Origin: Gammaproteobacteria bacterium
GTDB taxonomy: Bacteria > Pseudomonadota > Gammaproteobacteria > DAOWEP01
Length of the DNA: 7,473 bases
Direction: 5' to 3'
NCBI GenBank assembly: GCA_030638455.1
Contig: DAOWEP010000112.1
Span: 1-7,473 of the forward strand
The notes below the pieces were generated by a model. That model ran no database searches. It worked only from the letters and a program-made list of their open reading frames with translations, and had not been told where the DNA came from. The number at the start of each line of letters is the position of its first letter. Positions within the stretch are counted from its first letter, which is position 1. Positions 1 to 5,386 of this stretch are shown piece by piece. The translations under genes and the position numbers were made by a program.

Positions 1-122
1 ATGCGCGTCTCGAACCCACGATGATCCATTGCTTCCCTGAGCACATCGCAAAAGGTTGGGTCATCATCAACAATCAATAGACTTGGCCTGTCCTTTAAGT
101 CTTGTAAGTTGCCGCTATCCAT
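1..122 (-). CDS. regA: RegA/PrrA-type response regulator, N-terminal fragment
   Basis: This is the first 40 residues of a two-component response regulator, cut by the window edge. The visible part holds beta-strand 1 and the acidic pocket of a receiver domain (SLLIVDDDPTFCDVL, with Asp19 and Asp20). The phospho-acceptor Asp and the DNA-binding domain lie outside. The VDDDPTFC wording is typical of the RegA/PrrA/ActR/RegR family, whose full-length members carry a Fis-like helix-turn-helix. The partner kinase gene ends 8 bp inside this reading frame, so the two are almost certainly co-transcribed and translationally coupled. The start is uncertain: an in-frame ATG nine bases upstream (129-131) has a G-rich stretch four bases before it and would add three residues. 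Family assignment rests on this short segment plus the neighbouring RegB. Confidence 0.85.
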   Translation of the reverse strand, partial: MDSGNLQDLKDRPSLLIVDDDPTFCDVLREAMDHRGFETR

Positions 123-1386
123 TATGATCATGTAGCCCCAATGTTGAGAGTGGAAGGTGCAGCCGAAAAATTGTACCGCCGGCCTCGCGATCCAGTATCC
201 GAACTTGACCACCGAGTCGTTCCAGCGTGGAATAGGTCAGAAACAACCCAAGGCCAAGACCATCCTGTTTTGTACTGAGGATCGTTCCGCCTGCCTGGCT
301 AGCAATCTCTGGAGACAGGCCCTCTCCCCTGTCAGCCACTTCCAGTACAAGTGTTTCATTATCCCAGTTTCCATTCACTTCTATATCATCAGGAGATGCG
401 TCAGCCGCGTTATTCAGAAGATTTATCAATGCCTGGTCAAGTGTCTGGTCAACAATGATGCTGGGCGCAGGTTCAGTACCACTGAATTTAGCAGTCAGTT
501 TTACTGTCGGCCTCATCTCCTTCCAGCGTTGGATTATATTATTCAGATAGAGGTCCAGTGTCATGACACTGCCAGATTCAGCGCGTACCTTACCGGCTGT
601 TGCAGATATCGATCCGAGTATAGTCTTACACCTGTCGATCTGGTCTTTAAGGGTTGCCAGTTTTGATTCGGGTATTTTTGTATCGGGCGGTATGTCGTTC
701 AGAACTACCGCCATGGTGGACAACGGTGTACCCAGCTCATGTGCAGCTCCTGCGGCCAATGTGCCCAGCGCCAACACACGCTCCTGCTGTAACTGTTGTT
801 CACGCATCGCAGCAATCTTTCTGTTCTGCCGCTTCATCGTTCCTGTCATTCGTGCGGCAAAGGCAGCGATCAGGGTTGCGCTGAGTAAATAACTGATCCA
901 CATACCCAACACATGCAACCGAAAACCATCATCATGTGACCCGTGTACCTCAGGCAAAGGAATATAAATAAATAACAGGGCTGAGTAACAGCCCACTGTC
1001 ATGATGAGCATACCCCATGTGTAAGCACCGGGTAACGTGGCTGCGGTTAATGTAAGTGGTAGAAGATACAACGGTGAAAAAGGATTAGTAGAGCCTCCTG
1101 TAAAGTAGAGCAATGCGGTCAGGGCCAGCACCTCGAGTGTAAACTGGGCAAACAACTCGATATCCGAAACCGGAATTGATAATCGAAGGCGAACCAGGGT
1201 AAGGCCACTGACCAACAACACAATGCCCATCACAACTGCGACAGGAATAACCGGCAGGGCAATGTGCAGTTGTACAATGGCATACCAGACTACCAGGCAC
1301 TCCCCCGCCGCAACAATCAGACGCAGCCAGATGAGACGCTTCAGGTTAGTGGAATTACCGCTAATCAGTTCCAGGTTTGTGGTCAT
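115..1386 (-). CDS. regB: RegB/PrrB-type redox-sensing membrane histidine kinase
   Basis: Inner-membrane sensor kinase of 423 aa that would phosphorylate the RegA regulator encoded just downstream. About six hydrophobic segments are visible between residues 15 and 178. After the third is GGSTNPF (97-103), matching the GGxxNPF motif that binds ubiquinone in RegB proteins. The H-box reads AAHELGTPLSTM with His216 as phospho-acceptor. Cys253, in DRCKTIL of the dimerisation helix, sits where RegB carries its redox-active cysteine. The ATP-binding domain shows an N-box (NLLNNAADAS, 322-331), G1 (DRGEGL, 352-357) and G2 (GLGLG, 376-380). All catalytic and sensing residues are present, so it should be functional. 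In known members, kinase activity rises under reducing conditions and falls when quinone or the thiol is oxidised. No clear ribosome binding site precedes the ATG. The gene is divergent from the outer-membrane protein gene and shares its promoter region. Confidence 0.93.
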   Translation of the reverse strand: MTTNLELISGNSTNLKRLIWLRLIVAAGECLVVWYAIVQLHIALPVIPVAVVMGIVLLVSGLTLVRLRLSIPVSDIELFAQFTLEVLALTALLYFTGGSTNPFSPLYLLPLTLTAATLPGAYTWGMLIMTVGCYSALLFIYIPLPEVHGSHDDGFRLHVLGMWISYLLSATLIAAFAARMTGTMKRQNRKIAAMREQQLQQERVLALGTLAAGAAHELGTPLSTMAVVLNDIPPDTKIPESKLATLKDQIDRCKTILGSISATAGKVRAESGSVMTLDLYLNNIIQRWKEMRPTVKLTAKFSGTEPAPSIIVDQTLDQALINLLNNAADASPDDIEVNGNWDNETLVLEVADRGEGLSPEIASQAGGTILSTKQDGLGLGLFLTYSTLERLGGQVRILDREAGGTIFRLHLPLSTLGLHDHNG

Positions 1387-1414
1387 AAACTGAATTCTAG
1401 AGGTTTTGCCTGCT

Positions 1415-1443
1415 CGTATACAGTGCCTGCGACATTTTGTCGC
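1415..1443 (-). promoter_or_regulatory. possible regB promoter overlapping the RegA box
   Basis: On the minus strand GCGACA (1438-1443) lies 17 bp from TATACG (1415-1420). Each matches four of six bases of the sigma-70 -35 and -10 hexamers. The -35 element would be the left arm of the RegA-box palindrome, so a bound regulator would compete with polymerase. This would predict negative autoregulation of regBA. An alternative -10, TAGAAT at 1394-1399, is closer to consensus but would put transcription start almost on the start codon. Both are weak predictions. Confidence 0.25.
1429..1443 (+). promoter_or_regulatory. RegA/RegR box, perfect palindrome
   Basis: GCGACATTTTGTCGC is a perfect inverted repeat (GCGACA, TTT spacer, TGTCGC). 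It matches the RegR/RegA recognition consensus GNGRCRTTNNGNCGC, as recalled from work on Bradyrhizobium and Rhodobacter, at every position. It lies in the divergent region between regB and the outer-membrane protein gene. Relative to the predicted -10 of the plus-strand operon its centre falls near -59, an activator-like position. It also overlaps the proposed -35 of regB. The palindrome is seen directly; regulator identity is inferred from the adjacent regBA genes. Confidence 0.75.
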
Positions 1444-1458
1444 GCGTCACTGTGTCAC
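1444..1458 (-). promoter_or_regulatory. second, degenerate RegA-like site abutting the first
   Basis: Read on the minus strand this is GTGACACAGTGACGC, which fits GNGRCRTTNNGNCGC except at positions 7 and 8 (CA for TT). It begins on the base after the perfect box, giving two sites with centres 15 bp apart. On the plus strand it contains the direct repeat GTCAC-TGT-GTCAC. A tandem strong-weak pair would fit cooperative binding of regulator dimers, but the match alone is modest. Confidence 0.4.
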
Positions 1459-1459
1459 A

Positions 1460-1488
1460 TTCCTGTAAGTGCCGAGCTTCCATACAAT
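1460..1488 (+). promoter_or_regulatory. candidate promoter of the barrel-thioredoxin operon
   Basis: TACAAT at 1483-1488 differs from the sigma-70 -10 consensus at one base. The hexamer 17 bp upstream (TTCCTG, 1460-1465) is a poor -35. A good -10 without a -35, directly downstream of two RegA-like sites, is the usual layout of an activator-dependent promoter. Transcription would begin near 1495 and leave a leader of about 40 nt. Confidence 0.4.
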
Positions 1489-1528
1489 ATTGCTGTTCCA
1501 GCAGATTCATTTCACAAGATTTTTAACC

Positions 1529-1534
1529 GGAGGT
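1529..1534 (+). promoter_or_regulatory. ribosome binding site deciding between two adjacent ATGs
   Basis: GGAGGT is a strong Shine-Dalgarno sequence. Two ATG codons follow back to back at 1537 and 1540. Spacing from GGAGG is 3 nt to the first and 6 nt to the second, so the second ATG is probably the true start and the protein may be one residue shorter than annotated. Confidence 0.75.
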
Positions 1535-1536
1535 AA

Positions 1537-2577
1537 ATGATGTATTGTAACTTTTTGAACAAGGGTGCTACCAGATGGCTGTTATCATCTATTTTGATCT
1601 TTTCCTCAAATCAGGTGTTCGCGATGGGTGAATGCGGCCTGTCCTGCTGTCTGGCGGGGGCCAACAGCTCAGGTGTTACATTAGCCAAGAATTTTGGTCT
1701 GGCTGTTCAGTATGAATACAGCGATATGGTCACCATTCGTAACGGAACCAATAGTGTAACGCCTGACCAGGTCATTGATCAGCACTGGAACATGGGCAGC
1801 AGTTATAGTGTACCTACTAAGATGATAATGGAGAAACTCTCGTTTATAGGTGCTTATCCTGTGAATGAACGCTGGCAGATTTTGGGCATTGTTCCACTTG
1901 TGCGCAATCAAATGGATATGCGCCAGAAAAGTGGAATGGGCATGGTAATGAATATGACTATGGACACAATCTCCGGCCTGGGTGATATGTCTGCGCTGGC
2001 CTTGTACACAGCCTACACCGACGCACCGGTAAGACCCAAAGAGAGATTAACGCTAGGCTTCGGCGTAAAAATGCCAACCGGAAGTAACGATGCGCGCAAG
2101 AGCAATGGTGATCTGGTGCACGCCATGATGCAGTTGGGAAGTGAATCCTGGGACGGTCTGTTTACACTAAACTATATGCGCGCCTGGTATCCGCTGGTTA
2201 CACAGGTAAACGCATTTTATCACCTGACTACCGAGGGTGATGGCGGTTATGAGTTTGGTAATCAGTACGGGGTTGATGTGGTAGGCCGCTATCAGGTGTC
2301 AAACTATGTCAATCTCGGGCTGGAGGCAAATGTAATACATGCAGATCGAGACAAGGACCATAATGGAAACTTCTCCGCCCCCGTAACTTCCATGGTAGAT
2401 AATACAGCCAATACCGGCCTGACCTCGGTGTTTGTTTCACCCGGTATTCAGGTAAAGATCCCAGATTCAGGAGGAAGCGTCGGCCTTAAGTATCAACATC
2501 CAGTACGACAGGATGTAAACGGTTATCAGCAGGTTCTGGACGGTCGCTGGCTGGCTACAGTCTCCTGGGCATGGTAA
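1537..2577 (+). CDS. outer-membrane beta-barrel protein with Cys cluster and Met-rich loop
   Basis: A 346-aa exported protein of no family I can name with certainty. A signal peptide is evident (basic residues to Arg13, hydrophobic LLSSILIFSS, probable cleavage after VFA at 29). The mature protein starts with MGECGLSCCLAG, holding Cys33, Cys37 and Cys38. The rest alternates polar and hydrophobic residues in strand-like stretches with aromatic girdles (FGLAVQYEYSD, RLTLGFGVKMP, GLFTLNYMRAWYP, GSVGLKYQHPV) and ends in ATVSWAW. A terminal aromatic residue is the usual signal for insertion by the BAM complex. It resembles the broad group of transporter-like barrels that includes phenol-degradation 'MetA-pathway' proteins. 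Residues 126-142 carry seven Met (MDM, MGMVMNMTM), unusual for a barrel and suggestive of a soft-metal ligand loop. A periplasmic thioredoxin gene follows after 10 bp, and regBA is divergent. Envelope location is confident; substrate is unknown. Confidence 0.8.
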   Translation: MMYCNFLNKGATRWLLSSILIFSSNQVFAMGECGLSCCLAGANSSGVTLAKNFGLAVQYEYSDMVTIRNGTNSVTPDQVIDQHWNMGSSYSVPTKMIMEKLSFIGAYPVNERWQILGIVPLVRNQMDMRQKSGMGMVMNMTMDTISGLGDMSALALYTAYTDAPVRPKERLTLGFGVKMPTGSNDARKSNGDLVHAMMQLGSESWDGLFTLNYMRAWYPLVTQVNAFYHLTTEGDGGYEFGNQYGVDVVGRYQVSNYVNLGLEANVIHADRDKDHNGNFSAPVTSMVDNTANTGLTSVFVSPGIQVKIPDSGGSVGLKYQHPVRQDVNGYQQVLDGRWLATVSWAW

Positions 2578-2587
2578 AGCACCCCCT

Positions 2588-3121
2588 ATGGTAAAACACT
2601 GTCTGTTATTTGTAGTCCTCGTAGTCGGGATGCCCGCGTTAAGCGCATCCCCGACTGCTTCAAGTCCTTCAACATCCTGGTCAACAGAGGACTCCCGCCC
2701 AGCCCCATCACTCCATTTAACGGAAACTGATGGTAGTCCTTATGTGACAGAAGATTTTACAGGCAATATCACCCTGATCCATTTCTGGGCTACCTGGTGT
2801 GTGCCGTGTCGACACGAGTTTCCTGATCTTCAGGCCCTGTGGGAACGGTATCGCAATAAAGGTCTACAAATAATTGCAGTTGCTGAAGACAGTCATGAGG
2901 CCGTGAAGGAATATTTGCCCGAGATTGATATCAGCTTCCCCGTATTGGTTGATCAGTATGGTTCTGGTATGCATGACTACCGGGTAATCGGTCTACCTAC
3001 CAGTTATTTGATTGATGCGCAGGGAAGACTGCTTTATTCGGCAATCGGACGTGTATTATGGATGGAGAAGGATACTCTGAAAAGAATTGAAGGCCTGCTG
3101 CCTACGACACAGGATTATTGA
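2588..3121 (+). CDS. periplasmic TlpA/ResA-like thioredoxin-fold protein
   Basis: A 177-aa exported thiol-disulfide oxidoreductase. The N-terminus is a signal peptide (LLFVVLVVGMPALSA, likely cleaved after Ala20) followed by a Ser/Thr/Pro-rich linker. The thioredoxin fold begins near residue 38 with the AhpC/TlpA-type pattern PAPSLHLTETDGSPY. The active site is WATWCVPC with Cys71 and Cys74, and the cis-proline is in GLPTSYLID (Pro137). Length and layout fit TlpA/ResA reductases, which reduce disulfides in cytochrome c or copper-centre assembly. The gene starts 10 bp after the barrel gene with no convincing Shine-Dalgarno sequence, so it probably relies on translational coupling. Likely clients are the Cys cluster of the upstream barrel protein or a metal delivered through it; that is inference. 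Cytochrome maturation is an alternative role, although no ccm genes are in view. Confidence 0.88.
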   Translation: MVKHCLLFVVLVVGMPALSASPTASSPSTSWSTEDSRPAPSLHLTETDGSPYVTEDFTGNITLIHFWATWCVPCRHEFPDLQALWERYRNKGLQIIAVAEDSHEAVKEYLPEIDISFPVLVDQYGSGMHDYRVIGLPTSYLIDAQGRLLYSAIGRVLWMEKDTLKRIEGLLPTTQDY

Positions 3122-3187
3122 TGCTTTGATGGCGAGAACACAGGTAATATCGTATCTTCAAATTTTCCTCATGCAGAAAAGTAACGA

Positions 3188-3205
3188 ACCCCGCTATTGC
3201 GAGGC
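3188..3205 (-). terminator. weak hairpin in the convergent gap, possible terminator
   Basis: In the minus-strand transcript GCCUCGC and GCGGGGU can pair around an AAUA loop (seven pairs, two of them wobble), followed by an imperfect U-rich run (CUUUUC). It lies 37 bp beyond the stop of the DUF1269 gene, between two convergent genes. In the plus-strand transcript the stem has a C-A mismatch and no U run. It may terminate the minus-strand gene, but the tail is poor. Confidence 0.3.
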
Positions 3206-3241
3206 TCGCTCATTCAACAAGACACCAATCAATATTACGAA

Positions 3242-3751
3242 TTACGGAAAAGCAGGTATTGTTGGCTCCATACCTTCACTATGACCTTCAGGATGATTTT
3301 TATTTACTAACCGGGTAATTTCACTAGTCATCGAATTAGGTACATCGACCATTAACAATATCTGACCTTCTGCTATTGCACTCTCAAAAGATTTTAAACG
3401 TGTATTCCGAACATCACTGCCGATCATACTGGATACCCATGCACCAATTGCAGTGCCTGCCAACAAGCATCCGAGTATGAACCAGCCACCAAGACTACTG
3501 AGTTCCTGGAAAAACATGACAACGAAACCGGCAAACAGACCTATCAGGCCACCGATAATCATACCCGATTCAAAACCATGCACTACATCACTCTTTTGTA
3601 ATAAGCTGGCTTCCGGCAATCCATCCAACGATATTGATTCATTCGCTATTACATGCATGTGTCCAAATTCAACATGCGCAAGCAATAACTCATCTACCGT
3701 TTCTCTGGTGCTGTTAACATCTGGAAGTAGAAAATAAAGACGTCTTTTCAT
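3242..3751 (-). CDS. DUF1269-type small inner-membrane protein
   Basis: A 169-aa protein that I recognise as belonging to the DUF1269-like proteins of proteobacteria; its biochemical role is not known to me. It opens with a soluble alpha/beta segment (RRLYFLLPDVNSTRETVDEL), followed by the conserved LPEASLLQKSDVVHG (45-59). Two hydrophobic segments come next, about 62-82 and 89-110, the first glycine-rich (SGMIIGGLIGLFAG), which suggests tight helix packing. A second soluble segment (AEGQILLMVDVP) follows. The C-terminus ends in EPTIPAFP, a tail I recall as conserved in these proteins. The N- and C-terminal parts look like two halves of one ferredoxin-like or ACT-like fold interrupted by a membrane hairpin, which is inference. 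AAGGGGG precedes the ATG at good spacing. It has its own promoter and is convergent with the thioredoxin gene. Confidence 0.75.
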   Translation of the reverse strand: MKRRLYFLLPDVNSTRETVDELLLAHVEFGHMHVIANESISLDGLPEASLLQKSDVVHGFESGMIIGGLIGLFAGFVVMFFQELSSLGGWFILGCLLAGTAIGAWVSSMIGSDVRNTRLKSFESAIAEGQILLMVDVPNSMTSEITRLVNKNHPEGHSEGMEPTIPAFP

Positions 3752-3813
3752 AACACACCCCCTTCTATCTGGTTAGTGCGATAGTGAATCGAGAACACTA
3801 CTATCTAAACTTT

Positions 3814-3842
3814 ATTATAGTAAATTAGTCAGTCTTTGTCTG
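3814..3842 (-). promoter_or_regulatory. sigma-70 promoter for the DUF1269 gene
   Basis: On the minus strand CAGACA (3837-3842) and a perfect TATAAT (3814-3819) are separated by 17 bp in an AT-rich region. Transcription would start near 3807, giving a leader of about 55 nt. The remaining der-side part of this 193-bp gap (3843-3944) is AT-rich and shows no clear terminator for der, so some read-through from der is possible. Confidence 0.55.
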
Positions 3843-3944
3843 AAAAATAAACATTAAAGGAAGGCGGTTCACCTGAAAAAAATACTGATTATAAATATCT
3901 TTTATTAGTAAAGCGTCTGAAGCAAGTGACATAAATTGTATTTA

Positions 3945-5345
3945 TTATTTTTTGCCTTTCACATGCTTCATAAGTCTTCTCTTTCTTGAAACTTGACGCG
4001 AGGTAAGCTTGTTCTTTCTACCTGCAAATGGGTTTTTACCTTCCTTGAATTCAATTCGAACTGGAGTACCACTGAGCCTTAGTTTTTTACGATACGTATT
4101 CACCAGATAACGACTGTAGGCATCCGGTACTGACTTTGTCTGCGTACCATGAATTACGATAATCGGTGGGTTTCGGCCACCCTGATGCGCATAGCGAAGC
4201 TTGATTCTTCTGCCATGCTTTAACGGGGGTTGATGCTCGATCACCGCCTGCTCCAGTATCCGGGTAAGCTCTGGTGTGGCCAGATCACGAGTAGCAGAAC
4301 GATAGGCCTTGAGCACCGAGCCGAATAAATCACCTACCCCGCTACCATGTAATGCTGAAATAAAATGCATGTCTGCAAAGTCCAGGAACGGTAACTTGAA
4401 ATCAAGCTCACGTCGGATACGATCACGTTGATCAGACTCCAGCCCATCCCACTTATTCACCGCGATCACCAGCGCCCGGCCACTATCCAGCACATAACCA
4501 AACAGTGTGGAGTCCTGGTCTGATATTTCCTGCTGCGCGTCCAGCACCACGATAACTACGTTGGACGCCTCAATCGCCTGCATAGCTTTTATGACGCTGA
4601 ATTTTTCGACTGCTTCATGCACCCTGCTACGACGTCTGACACCGGCAGTGTCTATTAATGTATAGGCCTGACCATCCCTTTCAAAGGGAATATAAATGCT
4701 GTCACGCGTAGTGCCCGGCATATCATAAGCCAGTACACGCTCTTCACCCAGCAGGCGATTTACCAGTGTCGATTTGCCTACATTAGGACGGCCGATGATC
4801 GCTACCTTGACCCCCTGATTTTCTTCTGGTGAACCCTCATGATCTAAATCTGACTCTGGTAACTCAGACAATACATGATTGATTAATTGCAGAACCCCTC
4901 TGCCATGTGCAGCCGCAATAGGGTATGGCTCACCAATACCAAGCGCATGAAATTCTGCGGTTGCCATTTCCTCATTTATGCCGTCGATTTTATTAACTAC
5001 AAGATAAACTTGCTTGCCTTGCTTGCGCAGCTCAGCTGCTATATTTTGGTCTGCGGTACTCAGGCCCTGCCGGGCATCTACAAGAAGAAGAACCAGATCA
5101 GATTCTTCGATCGCCAACCGGGTCTGACCCGCCATGAGTTCATCCATTTCCTCAGCTTCACCACTCAAGCCACCCGTATCTACAAGCAGATAGGGACGTT
5201 CACCCAACTTACCCTTTCCATACTTACGGTCACGCGTAAGCCCCGGGAGATCAGCGACCAGCGCATCCCGGGTACGGGTCAGGTAATTGAAGAGAGTGGA
5301 TTTACCGACATTCGGACGACCCACCAGGGCAATAACGGGTAACAT
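3945..5345 (-). CDS. der: ribosome assembly GTPase Der (EngA)
   Basis: Essential double-domain GTPase of 466 aa that acts in the cytoplasm in maturation of the 50S ribosomal subunit. Domain 1 shows GRPNVGKS (9-16), GLTRD (35-39), DTGG (56-59) and NKID (118-121). An acidic linker (about 161-178) joins it to domain 2 with GRPNVGKS (185-192), GTTRD (211-215), DTAG (232-235) and NKWD (297-300). A KH-like domain follows (about 353-440) with the conserved PVRIEFKEGKNPF. The protein ends in a Lys/Arg-rich tail (441-466) suited to rRNA contact. All nucleotide-binding motifs are intact and length is normal for gammaproteobacterial Der. It is the last gene of the hisS-yfgM-bamB-der run, starting 41 bp after bamB. 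The Shine-Dalgarno is weak (AGG 11 nt before the ATG). Confidence 0.98.
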   Translation of the reverse strand: MLPVIALVGRPNVGKSTLFNYLTRTRDALVADLPGLTRDRKYGKGKLGERPYLLVDTGGLSGEAEEMDELMAGQTRLAIEESDLVLLLVDARQGLSTADQNIAAELRKQGKQVYLVVNKIDGINEEMATAEFHALGIGEPYPIAAAHGRGVLQLINHVLSELPESDLDHEGSPEENQGVKVAIIGRPNVGKSTLVNRLLGEERVLAYDMPGTTRDSIYIPFERDGQAYTLIDTAGVRRRSRVHEAVEKFSVIKAMQAIEASNVVIVVLDAQQEISDQDSTLFGYVLDSGRALVIAVNKWDGLESDQRDRIRRELDFKLPFLDFADMHFISALHGSGVGDLFGSVLKAYRSATRDLATPELTRILEQAVIEHQPPLKHGRRIKLRYAHQGGRNPPIIVIHGTQTKSVPDAYSRYLVNTYRKKLRLSGTPVRIEFKEGKNPFAGRKNKLTSRQVSRKRRLMKHVKGKK

Positions 5346-5386
5346 GATGACTTTAACCTAATGAACAGTAGCTCAAGAAAGGAGTA

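Noticed and set aside
157..666. Plus-strand open frame of 169 codons inside regB
   Set aside because: It lies antisense to a well-supported kinase gene. The translation is low-complexity with scattered Cys and shows no recognisable domain.
1264..1536. Plus-strand open frame of 90 codons ending just before the barrel gene
   Set aside because: It overlaps the start of regB on the opposite strand and runs across the promoter and RegA sites. It has no domain and no convincing ribosome binding site.
3087..3284. Plus-strand frame of 65 codons overlapping the end of the thioredoxin gene
   Set aside because: It starts at a TTG inside tlpA in another frame, has no ribosome binding site, and overlaps the end of the convergent DUF1269 gene.
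3780..3805. GATAGT ... ACTATC inverted repeat in the DUF1269 leader
   Set aside because: A six-pair stem with a 14-base loop and AT-rich arms is easily explained by chance, and no riboswitch-like structure surrounds it.
3862..3874. AGGCG-GTT-CACCT hairpin as a der terminator
   Set aside because: The stem is only five pairs with one wobble, and the sequence after it on the minus strand has only three U in a row.
4887..5342. Plus-strand frame of 151 codons inside der
   Set aside because: It is antisense to an essential gene with all GTPase motifs intact. Its translation shows no recognisable domain.
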